Below are positions 1 through 6,360 of a stretch of 7,240 bases of DNA, in pieces. This DNA is from an uncultured Muribaculaceae bacterium (GTDB taxonomy: Bacteria; Bacteroidota; Bacteroidia; Bacteroidales; Muribaculaceae). The stretch covers positions 1-7,240 of the forward strand of contig CAMWXQ010000053.1 in NCBI GenBank assembly GCA_947178235.1, given 5' to 3'. The position numbers and the translations under genes were made by a program. The notes below the pieces were generated by a model, which was not told the DNA's origin, did no database searches, and saw nothing but the letters and a program-made list of their open reading frames with translations. Within the stretch, counting starts at the first letter, position 1; the number at the start of each line of letters is the position of its first letter.

Positions 1-2487
1 GATCTCGAAGCGGTCGACACCTTCGGCCAGTTCGAGTACGCGGTTCTTGTTCTTTGACCAGTTGATCGCTGTTGTCCATGTGAAGAGGCGTGTCTGGACG
101 GGGACGAAACGGAGGTTCAGCTCGATACCTTGGGTGGACATCTTGCCGGCGTTGATGATTTCGCGCTCGTAGCCGCTGGCGAGGGGGGCGTCAGCCTCGA
201 CGATCTGGTCGCGGGTGACCTTGTCGTAGTAGGTTGCGTCGACCGAGATGCGGTTGTCGAGGAAACGGAGCTCGGCACCGATCTCCCACGAGCGTGTACG
301 CTCGGGTTTGAGGCCCATGGTTTTGAGGACACGGTCGCCTACATAGTAGGGGATGCCGTTGAAGGTGTAGTTGTTGCCGTCCTTGTAGTAGCCGGAGATG
401 AGGCGGTCGAAGCCGGTGTCGTTACCCACCTGTGCATAGGAGCCGCGGATCTTGAGGAATGGGAAGGCGTGGGGATCGAGCTTGAAGAGGTCGCTGGCGA
501 CGATGCCGAGGCCGGCCGACCAGTAGAAGTAGCTGTTGTTGTTGGTGGGGAGTGCCGACGACCACTCGTTGCGGGCGGTGAGGTCGAGGTAGGCCCAGTT
601 GTCGTAGCCCACGCTGCCCATTCCGTAGACAGCCTGCTTCTGCTTGTGCTCATACTCCTCGACAGAGGACATGAGGCCCTTGTTGTTGGCGAGCGACTTG
701 ATGTCGGCGAATTGGAGGATGTCGACCTTCGAGTTGATCTTCGAGCCGGTGATGTCCTGGTAGCTTGCGCCGGCGTTGGCCGATACGCTCAGCTTGTTCT
801 GGAAGAACTTTTTGTCATAGGAGAGGAGTACATCGAAGTTGTTGTTGATCCACTGGCGTTTCCAGCGCTGGTACTCGCCGTCGTTGTAGGCCTGGTCATC
901 GGGGAAACCGATGTTGGCGAAGTTCCATCCGTCGTAGAACTGTGCGTCGGTGGCTGCACGTCCGCGGAGTTTGATGTCATAGGGGAGCTTGATGTTCAGC
1001 GTGATGTTGCCTACGAACCAGTGCTTCGAGTCCTCGTTCGAGGTCTCGTTGACTACCCAGTAGGGGTTGACGAAGCCGCGGAAGTTCATTGCCGTGCCGT
1101 CTGCGTTCTTCCAGGGTATGAGCTCCTCGCGCGACGCGTCGCGGGGGAGGTTGGCGATGACGTAGAGGGGGTTACGTTTGGATGCGTTGCGGAAGGCGCG
1201 GTTCTCGACCTTCTCGTAGGTGTATCGTGCGTTGGCGTCGACGCTTGCCCACTTGGCCAGGTCGGCGGTGCCGCGGAAGTTGAAGTTGTTACGGTTCAGT
1301 TTGTTGACATTTTCGAGGATGTCGTCGCTGTGTACATTGCTGTACGCGAGACGGAACGATCCACCCTGGTAGACCTTCTCGACCTGTACCGAGTTGGTGA
1401 TCATGGTCGATGTCTTGTACATATCCTTCACGGTCTCGGGGTGGGGCGAGTAGGTGGTCATCTGACCGTTGCGGCCGATGACGTCGAAACCGAGCATCGG
1501 CATACCCCAAGAGCGCTGGTCTTGGGATGCCATGTTGGGGCTCCATGCGAAGTAGGGGAGGTTCGGGTCGAACTTCACGCCGTTGTTCTCGTTGCCGTAG
1601 TAGTTGACACCCTGCCAGCGCTGGAATCCGCAGTTCTGGCCTGCGCCGTAGATATTCTGGTATGTAGGATAGCTGTAAAGGTGGCCGAACATCATGTTGA
1701 AGTCATAGGTGACGCCCAGACCCTTCTTGTTCGATGCCGACTTGGTGGTGATGAGGATCACACCGTTGGCGGCGTCCGAACCGTAGAGGGCCGATGCGTT
1801 CGCACCTTTCAGAATCTCGATATTCTCGATTTCGTCGGGGTTGATCGAGTTGACGGGGTTGCCGTAGTCGAGGTCGCCGTCCTCACCGCTGTTGTTGATC
1901 ACGGGGACGCCGTCGATGACGTAGAGGGGCTGGTTGTTGCCGGTGAGCGAGTTGGTACCGCGGAGTACGACGCGGGTCGATGCGGTGGGACCGCCGCCGG
2001 AGACGATCTGCATACCGGCAGCCTTGCCGGAGAGCATATCCATGAGGCTTGTGCCGCGCACTTCGGTCATACTCTCGGTGTCGACCGACTGGCGTGCATA
2101 GGAGAGGGCTCGTGCCTCGCGCGAGATGCCCATGGCGGTCACGACGACCTCATTGAGCATATTGTCCTCGCTTTCGAGGTGCACGGTTATGGGTTTAGAG
2201 TTTTTGACTTGGTAGCTGAAAGGTTTGCAGCCGACAAAGCGGAACTGCAACACCTGGCCGGGGTTGACCGAGATGCTGAATTTGCCGTCGATGTCGGTGA
2301 TGGCCTGCTTCTTGGTGCCGACCACCATGATGGAGGCACCTGCCAGGGGCTCGTCGGCATCGTCGAGGACCGTACCGGAGGCCGTGATGCTCTGGGCATT
2401 GGCTATCCCCGAGGAGATCATGACCAACAGCGCCCACAGTAGGAAGCGGCAGAGGCTGTTGCCATTTGTTTTCAAATGGTATCGCAT
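1..2487 (-). CDS. SusC-like TonB-dependent outer-membrane transporter, C-terminus cut by the window edge
   Basis: Reading on the minus strand from the ATG at 2487, 829 codons stay open to base 1. The family is normally about 1000 residues, so roughly the last 150-200 are missing. A signal peptide occupies residues 1-31 (hydrophobic FLLWALLVMI, then IANA before Gln32). Residues about 36-105 form a carboxypeptidase-regulatory-like domain (GTVLDDADEPLAGASIMVVGT, then TDIDGKFSI). LNEVVVTAMG at 111-120 is the SusC-type TonB-box region. The plug follows to about 250 and includes PLYVIDGVPV and the family signature ENIEILKGANASALYGSDAA at 221-240. Barrel landmarks are LDLTARNEWSSALP (about 633-646), LKIRGSYAQVGND (678-690) and LKPERTRSWEIGAELRF (724-740). 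SusC proteins form the TonB-driven pore beneath a SusD lipoprotein lid and import glycans or peptides. A susD gene is expected just left of base 1. The substrate cannot be read from the sequence. No frameshift or internal stop was seen. Confidence 0.97.
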   Translation of the reverse strand, partial: MRYHLKTNGNSLCRFLLWALLVMISSGIANAQSITASGTVLDDADEPLAGASIMVVGTKKQAITDIDGKFSISVNPGQVLQFRFVGCKPFSYQVKNSKPITVHLESEDNMLNEVVVTAMGISREARALSYARQSVDTESMTEVRGTSLMDMLSGKAAGMQIVSGGGPTASTRVVLRGTNSLTGNNQPLYVIDGVPVINNSGEDGDLDYGNPVNSINPDEIENIEILKGANASALYGSDAANGVILITTKSASNKKGLGVTYDFNMMFGHLYSYPTYQNIYGAGQNCGFQRWQGVNYYGNENNGVKFDPNLPYFAWSPNMASQDQRSWGMPMLGFDVIGRNGQMTTYSPHPETVKDMYKTSTMITNSVQVEKVYQGGSFRLAYSNVHSDDILENVNKLNRNNFNFRGTADLAKWASVDANARYTYEKVENRAFRNASKRNPLYVIANLPRDASREELIPWKNADGTAMNFRGFVNPYWVVNETSNEDSKHWFVGNITLNIKLPYDIKLRGRAATDAQFYDGWNFANIGFPDDQAYNDGEYQRWKRQWINNNFDVLLSYDKKFFQNKLSVSANAGASYQDITGSKINSKVDILQFADIKSLANNKGLMSSVEEYEHKQKQAVYGMGSVGYDNWAYLDLTARNEWSSALPTNNNSYFYWSAGLGIVASDLFKLDPHAFPFLKIRGSYAQVGNDTGFDRLISGYYKDGNNYTFNGIPYYVGDRVLKTMGLKPERTRSWEIGAELRFLDNRISVDATYYDKVTRDQIVEADAPLASGYEREIINAGKMSTQGIELNLRFVPVQTRLFTWTTAINWSKNKNRVLELAEGVDRFEI

Positions 2488-2583
2488 AGAGTATAATTGG
2501 TTTGGATTATTAGATAACGAACAAAAACAATCTTTATTACCTGTCGGTATTGTACCTGTGTGTAAGCGGAGGGGAGGTGGTGA
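2488..2583 (-). promoter_or_regulatory. AT-rich leader upstream of the SusC-like gene
   Basis: Between the susC-like start and the hairpin at 2584 the minus strand turns AT-rich (TAATAAAGATTG, then TTTTTG, then TAATAATCC). There is no purine-rich Shine-Dalgarno sequence next to the ATG, which is usual for Bacteroidota. The TTTTTG run at about 45-50 bases upstream of the start could be a -33-like element, but I find no matching TAnnTTTG -7 element at proper spacing. The start codon choice rests on the signal peptide that follows directly. The region probably carries the translation leader and perhaps a promoter. The promoter call is weak. Confidence 0.3.
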
Positions 2584-2617
2584 CGTGTCGGCGGGGCTCA
2601 TGTCCCCCGCCTACACG
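2584..2617. repeat. Long intergenic hairpin (13-bp arms, one mismatch), REP-like
   Basis: Arms 2584-2596 and 2605-2617 pair at 12 of 13 positions: GGCGGGG with CCCCGCC, one mismatch (2589/2612), then CGTGT with ACACG, around an 8-base loop. The element starts about 20 bases after the stop codon of the beta-helix gene and lies about 97 bases before the SusC-like start. Neither strand has a T-run after the stem, so it is not a standard intrinsic terminator. It could still end or stabilise the upstream transcript, or attenuate read-through. On the minus strand it contains TGTAGG and GGGACATG, wording shared with the double palindrome at 6279-6344, so it may be a related REP-type element. Confidence 0.7.
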
Positions 2618-2635
2618 GGTATGAGGGATTCGGTA

Positions 2636-4768
2636 TTACTTCGCTACCTTGACTGCGGCAGTGCCGTCAGCGGTGGTGGCCTTCACGACATAGACGCCTG
2701 CGGCGAGAGCGGAGAGGTCGAGGGTCTCGGCAGCGGCTGCAACCTTGACACCGGCGATGGTGTAGGCTTCGAGCATGGCGCCCTCGGCGGCTACGGTGTC
2801 ACCGTTGCGGGTGATCTTCACGGTCTTGCCGGGAGCGAGGGTCATTGCGAGCTGGGAGTCGCCACCTTCGGTGAGGTAGGGGAGGTCCATCGAGCCGTCC
2901 ATGTAGGGAGTGATGGTGGTCACGTCATACTCGGCTGCGCCGACTGCGCAGGTCCCTTCGGGGCGCTCGAAGCCGAGGGCGTCAGCCTTCGAGATGTCAT
3001 ATCCGGAGCGTACGAAGTAGAGGCCGTCGGGATGGCTGGGAACGGGATACTCCTTGGCTGCGTGAACGAGGTATTCGGTGTTGCCGCCGGTCTTTGCGGG
3101 AGATCCGTCGGGGAGAGCGACACCGGGAACGGCGAAGCCTGACATGTCGTAGATGGCGGTGGCGACGGGGTCAGATGCGACGTGGAAGAAGTTGTCGCCG
3201 AGCTCCTCGCCCGAGTAGCTGTGTACGGTGGTTTCCTTCACACCCTCGGCATCGTTTACAACTGCGAGGAACTCCTCGACCGAGATACCGCCCAGTACCA
3301 CGAAACGGCCTACATAGTTGTTCTCCATGGTGTGGCCATAGATCTCGGGGGTGGTGAAGTCGGAGAGCTCGCTGCTTTCGAGGGCATAGTTGTTCTCCAT
3401 GAGGTTGTTGAAGAAGTAGCGGTCTGCATTGCCGATCTGGCCGAATGCCTCGCCGTCGCCTGCGCGGCTCATCTCCTTGTAGCCTGCGCCGTGGCCGGCG
3501 TTGCCGTCAGTCGAGTTGCCGATGAGGGTACAGTTGACCATGCGGAACTGATCCTTGGGATAGTCGGGCTGGGTGTTGTCGGTCATGGCGCCCCAGAGGA
3601 GGATTGCGCCGCCGTCGGTGCGGGCGTGGTTGTTGGCGAATGTACAGTTGAGCAGGTTGACGTTCTTGGTCTTGGTCAGATACTCCTTGCGCTCCATGGG
3701 GCCGTCCGCATAGTTGGCGTATTCAAGGGCACCGCCGCGCTCGGACTCGTTGTAGAAGAATGCCGAGTTCGAGATGGTGATGTCGCAGTAGTGGCCATAC
3801 TTGACGTTGTCTTGGATATAGATGGCACCGCCGTTGTTCCAGGTCACGTTGGAGTCGAATACACAGTGGTCGATATTCACGAAGCAGGCCGAGTAGAGGG
3901 CCCAGATGCCGATGGCAGCGCCGTTGGAGTTGTCGACATACTGTGCGGGATCGTCGAAGCAGAATGCGGTGTTGTTGGTGAATGTCGAGTTGGTGATGGT
4001 CACGCCACCGGTATTGATGTCCTTGCTGTTGGCGGTACCGGTGATGAGGATAGCGCCGCCCTGGCGGTTGATGTTCTTCTCGAAGAGACACTTGTCGATG
4101 TTGACGACACAGTTGCTCTCGGTGCGGAGACATCCGCCGCGTTCGCTTGATCCGCTGTTACCTTTCCATGCGTTACCTTCGAGGGTGTACAGGGTCCAGT
4201 CGGGATGGTTGTTGCGGAATACGCAGTTCTCGAAGTTGACATAGGCCTCGTCCTTGATATAGATTGTGCCGCCGTCGAGGTTCGAGATACCGTCGACGAA
4301 ACAGAGGTTCTTGAAGGTGTAGCCGCCGTCCTCCGAGCCGCGGATGATGAAGTGGCCCCACTTGCCGTCGCCGGAGAATCCGTCATTCTCGGGATCCTCG
4401 CCGATGAAGGTGATACCCTTCCAGTTGCGCGAGCCGCGCGAGGCGAGGTTGAAGCCGAGCTTCTTGCCGGCATCGTGCGAGACGAACACGCCGCCCAGGT
4501 CGTTGAGGTCGCTGGCTCCGTAGCCTGCACCGGGATTGAAGCCGGCGGGTACCTCATTGTCCATGCCCAGGATACCCGATACGTGGACTACGTCGTTGGG
4601 TTGGATGATGGCATCGAGAGCTGTGAGTGTTCTCTTGGCGGTCGCGGCGGACAGGCCGTCGTTGGCATTGTTACCGGTAGCGGACACATAGAGGTCCTTG
4701 GCCGAAGCCGTACCGGTGATGGCTCCTGCTGCGAGCAGGCAAACCGCCATTTGGGTAAATTTTTTCAT
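2636..4768 (-). CDS. Secreted right-handed beta-helix protein with Pmp-like GGAI/FxxN repeats and T9SS-like C-terminal tail
   Basis: The protein has 710 residues. Residues 1-23 are a Sec signal peptide (MKKFTQMAVCLLAAGA..., cleavage after TASA). KDLYVSATGNNANDGLS with a following KRTLTAL (24-51) is the opening found in many DUF1565/pectate-lyase-like beta-helix proteins. Between about 150 and 460 there are irregular coils with FxxN motifs (184, 229, 263, 304, 337, 377; a variant LxxN at 415) alternating with GGAI-type motifs (GGTI 166, GGAI 237, GAAI 283, GGAI 313, GGAL 345, GGAI 386). This pairing is characteristic of chlamydial polymorphic membrane protein repeats. Residues about 629-710 resemble the type IX secretion type A sorting domain (LEAYTIAGVKVA, then LDLSALAAGVYVVKATT and a short final strand ending KVAK). 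No catalytic lyase residues can be assigned. It could be an adhesin, a glycan-binding protein or a polysaccharide lyase relative. A candidate promoter sits 65 bases upstream, so it is probably transcribed separately from the glycosidases. Confidence 0.9.
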   Translation of the reverse strand: MKKFTQMAVCLLAAGAITGTASAKDLYVSATGNNANDGLSAATAKRTLTALDAIIQPNDVVHVSGILGMDNEVPAGFNPGAGYGASDLNDLGGVFVSHDAGKKLGFNLASRGSRNWKGITFIGEDPENDGFSGDGKWGHFIIRGSEDGGYTFKNLCFVDGISNLDGGTIYIKDEAYVNFENCVFRNNHPDWTLYTLEGNAWKGNSGSSERGGCLRTESNCVVNIDKCLFEKNINRQGGAILITGTANSKDINTGGVTITNSTFTNNTAFCFDDPAQYVDNSNGAAIGIWALYSACFVNIDHCVFDSNVTWNNGGAIYIQDNVKYGHYCDITISNSAFFYNESERGGALEYANYADGPMERKEYLTKTKNVNLLNCTFANNHARTDGGAILLWGAMTDNTQPDYPKDQFRMVNCTLIGNSTDGNAGHGAGYKEMSRAGDGEAFGQIGNADRYFFNNLMENNYALESSELSDFTTPEIYGHTMENNYVGRFVVLGGISVEEFLAVVNDAEGVKETTVHSYSGEELGDNFFHVASDPVATAIYDMSGFAVPGVALPDGSPAKTGGNTEYLVHAAKEYPVPSHPDGLYFVRSGYDISKADALGFERPEGTCAVGAAEYDVTTITPYMDGSMDLPYLTEGGDSQLAMTLAPGKTVKITRNGDTVAAEGAMLEAYTIAGVKVAAAAETLDLSALAAGVYVVKATTADGTAAVKVAK

Positions 4769-4833
4769 GATGTTGAGGTTGGTTATTGGTTAAAATATTG
4801 TTTCGAGATTGGTAGCTCCCGATGTTGTGACGG

Positions 4834-4841
4834 CAAAATTA
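4834..4841 (-). promoter_or_regulatory. Candidate Bacteroidota -7 promoter element (TAATTTTG) for the beta-helix gene
   Basis: On the minus strand TAATTTTG matches the Bacteroidota sigma-ABfr -7 consensus TAnnTTTG exactly. It would start transcription near 4827, giving an untranslated leader of about 60 bases before the ATG at 4768. No TTTG/TTG -33 element is present about 20 bases upstream, where the sequence is CCCCAATGATTAATC. The promoter may therefore depend on an activator, or the match may be chance in AT-rich DNA. The leader ends in an A/C-rich stretch (AACCAATAACCAACC) with no Shine-Dalgarno sequence. Confidence 0.45.
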
Positions 4842-4850
4842 TTGGGCGCG

Positions 4851-4881
4851 GATTAATCATTGGGGAATAGAGCGATTAATC
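4851..4881. promoter_or_regulatory. Paired GATTAATC palindromes, possible operator
   Basis: The 8-base perfect palindrome GATTAATC occurs at 4851-4858 and again at 4874-4881, so the repeat starts are 23 bases apart, about two helical turns. The second copy extends to the 10-base palindrome CGATTAATCG. Both lie directly upstream of the candidate -7 element at 4834-4841, covering the region where a -33 element or activator site would be. This placement suits a dimeric regulator binding on one DNA face. No regulator gene is in the window. Short AT-rich palindromes do arise by chance, so the functional reading is inference. Confidence 0.35.
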
Positions 4882-4900
4882 GGCAATTAAAATCTTAAAA

Positions 4901-4916
4901 TATGTTGTAGAACATA
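4901..4916. promoter_or_regulatory. Short inverted repeat TATGTT-GTAG-AACATA in the intergenic region
   Basis: Six-base arms (4901-4906 and 4911-4916) pair perfectly around a 4-base spacer. It lies about 60-80 bases upstream of the candidate -7 element of the beta-helix gene and over 120 bases past the stop of the GH71/99-like gene. The form fits an operator half-site pair better than a terminator: the stem is short and AT-rich. The rest of the 270-bp gap (4769-5038) is AT-rich near the beta-helix gene and unstructured in the 4920-5020 part, with no open reading frame that I would support. Confidence 0.25.
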
Positions 4917-5038
4917 AAATTTGACTGATTTTGGTAATTTTGAGTCACTTGGGGGCTGTTCTGAGTGGTTTCTTGGTTTGTCGGTACTGTTTGCGGTGGT
5001 TGTCAGCGGTGATTTTGTGTGGGTGGATTAAGCGTTAA

Positions 5039-6256
5039 TTAATCGCTTCGCCGTCGCGATTTCAGCCTCTTGGCCGCGCGTCCGGCGATGCGGAGATAGT
5101 GGTCGGAGCGGAGACCCGGTTCGATGGGGACAAAGACGGTGCCCATCGAGTCGACCGGCACCTCGGTCGCACACTTGAAGATGGCCGTCCCCTCGTCGAT
5201 CTCGTCGAACATGGCTATGTAGAGCATCTCGGCCCCGCTGTCGAGACAGTGGTCGATCTGCATCTCCATGAACCGACCCTTCTGCCGGGGGATCTGCTTG
5301 GTGTCGGGGCCGTACATGTTCTTCCACGAGAAGCCGGGGAATACGAGCGGGGCATAGTCGACGCCACACTCGGCACACCACGCGGCGTCGGCCTCGATCA
5401 GACCCTTGTACGCCGCATAGGTGTCGGGCGTGTAGCGCGCCACGAACCACGGCATCACGACGTCACACTCGCGGATCAGGTCGTGGAGGGCGGGGTCGTC
5501 GAGGGTATCGCCGTTGAGCTCGCGCCAGTGGGTCGGTACACCTATGAGGACCGAGTATCCGAGGCTTTTCAGCCCGTGGACTATCTCGGCACAGTCGGCC
5601 GTCGAGTAGCGTCGACCGTCATTGAAGCCCACGCCCCACACGGCCACGAGCGGGTGGCCGTTGTGGTAGAGGTACGAGGGGTTGGCCGAGTGGTCGAAGA
5701 GATGGTAGACCTTGGCTATCCCGCCGATGTCGTCGAGCACGATCCCGCCGTCGTCGGGCGACATGCCGCTGAGGTCGTACATCACCGAGATGGCACGCTC
5801 GTATCGGTTGGCCGAGGCCATGGCCGAGGCGAGGACGGCGTTGAAGTGCGCGCGTCCCTTGGGACTCTTGATTTCGTTCACGAACCGCTGCATGAAGACT
5901 CCGTCCAGCCCGTACTCCTTCATCCATCTGAAATGGGTGTCGACGGTCGAGGGATCGTAGGAACTGAACACCCGCGCAGCCGAGCCGTCCGCCATGCGGA
6001 ACTCGGTCGGGTAGGTCTTCTCGTACTCCGAGACGTCGGGCCACATATCTACCTTGGCCGATCCCGGGCGGAACCCGTTGTGGCCGTTGTAGTGGTAGAA
6101 TCCGCGTCCTTCGCCGTCACCTTCGGCACTGAACCACCCCTGGTAGCCGGCCATCGCGAGCCCGCGATAGCTGTCGTAGGTCGTCATCGCCGTCTTGCGC
6201 GACGAGCATCCCGCGACGAGCAGGGGGAGGAGCAGGGTGATGAGAGTTTTCTTCAT
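5039..6256 (-). CDS. GH71/99-like glycoside hydrolase lipoprotein (probable alpha-mannan-active)
   Basis: The protein has 405 residues and starts at the ATG at 6256. Residues 1-17 are a lipoprotein signal (MKKTLITLLLPLLVAGC, lipobox LVAG before Cys17). The residues after Cys (SSRK) are not acidic, so the usual Bacteroidota surface-export signal is not evident. The mature part has landmarks of the GH71/99-like TIM-barrel family: GYQGWFSAEGDG (38-49), VDMWPDVSEYE (69-79), RVFSSYDPSTVDTHFRWMKE (95-114), DGVFMQRFV (118-126) and YIAMFDEIDEGTAIFK (346-361). GH99 endo-alpha-mannanases/mannosidases carry two catalytic glutamates in an NEWHEGT motif; here DEIDEGT (351-357) preserves the E-x-x-E-G-T pattern with E352 and E355. 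This supports an active retaining hydrolase, but the substrate is inferred. It lies 104 bases downstream of a GH92 gene on the same strand, consistent with alpha-mannoside breakdown. The gap has no promoter match, so co-transcription with GH92 is likely. Confidence 0.88.
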   Translation of the reverse strand: MKKTLITLLLPLLVAGCSSRKTAMTTYDSYRGLAMAGYQGWFSAEGDGEGRGFYHYNGHNGFRPGSAKVDMWPDVSEYEKTYPTEFRMADGSAARVFSSYDPSTVDTHFRWMKEYGLDGVFMQRFVNEIKSPKGRAHFNAVLASAMASANRYERAISVMYDLSGMSPDDGGIVLDDIGGIAKVYHLFDHSANPSYLYHNGHPLVAVWGVGFNDGRRYSTADCAEIVHGLKSLGYSVLIGVPTHWRELNGDTLDDPALHDLIRECDVVMPWFVARYTPDTYAAYKGLIEADAAWCAECGVDYAPLVFPGFSWKNMYGPDTKQIPRQKGRFMEMQIDHCLDSGAEMLYIAMFDEIDEGTAIFKCATEVPVDSMGTVFVPIEPGLRSDHYLRIAGRAAKRLKSRRRSD

Positions 6257-6278
6257 TGGTCGTTGGTTTGGAGTTCAT

Positions 6279-6344
6279 TGTAGGGACATGCCTTTGGCAT
6301 GTTGACGTATCACTGAGCATACATGCCGGAGGCATGTCCCTACA
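6279..6344. repeat. REPIN-like double palindrome (two inverted GTAG-footed mini-hairpins)
   Basis: Two 24-base arms, 6279-6302 and 6321-6344, are inverted copies of each other at 22 of 24 positions, separated by 18 bases. Each arm begins (reading inward) with TGTAGGG and then holds its own 7-bp hairpin, ACATGCC paired with GGCATGT. The 3-base loop is TTT in the left arm; the right arm reads GGA on the plus strand. The only differences between arms are in the loop. A GTAG tetranucleotide at the foot of a small palindrome, with two copies head to head, is the defining layout of REP doublets (REPIN/BIME) mobilised by RAYT transposases. It fills most of the gap between the GH92 stop and the GH71/99-like start, ending about 22 bases before that ATG. 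It would form a strong structure in a shared mRNA. No RAYT gene is in the window. Confidence 0.85.
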
Positions 6345-6360
6345 TCGTTGGTGTGATCTT

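Noticed and set aside
130..2442. A 770-codon open frame on the plus strand opposite the SusC-like gene
   Set aside because: It is entirely antisense to a convincing SusC reading frame. The translation is a Val/Asp/Gly/Glu-rich composition with no domain; it arises from strong third-position bias in GC-rich codons.
2584..2617. Intrinsic (Rho-independent) terminator
   Set aside because: The stem is strong but neither strand has a T-run after it; kept as a hairpin/repeat instead.
2225..3142. Plus-strand open frame crossing from the SusC-like gene through the gap into the beta-helix gene
   Set aside because: It spans two minus-strand genes and the hairpin, its sequence is low-quality antisense translation, and no family features are seen.
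3182..4150. A 322-codon plus-strand frame opposite the beta-helix gene
   Set aside because: Antisense shadow of repeat-rich coding sequence, with Val/Asp/Gly-biased translation and no recognisable motif.
5026..5044. GATTAA/TTAATC inverted repeat at the end of the GH71/99-like gene as a terminator
   Set aside because: The six-base stem is made almost only of A-T pairs, overlaps the last codons and has no T-run; too weak to call.
6276..6278. Upstream ATG as an alternative start of the GH71/99-like gene
   Set aside because: It is 22 bases from the chosen start and therefore out of frame; the ATG at 6256 leads straight into a proper lipoprotein signal.
5099..6283. A 394-codon plus-strand frame opposite the GH71/99-like gene
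   Set aside because: Antisense shadow; the minus-strand product has a lipobox and conserved family motifs across its full length.
6279..6344. CRISPR repeat-spacer unit
   Set aside because: Only two units, in inverted orientation, with an 18-base spacer and no array; the geometry is that of a REP doublet.
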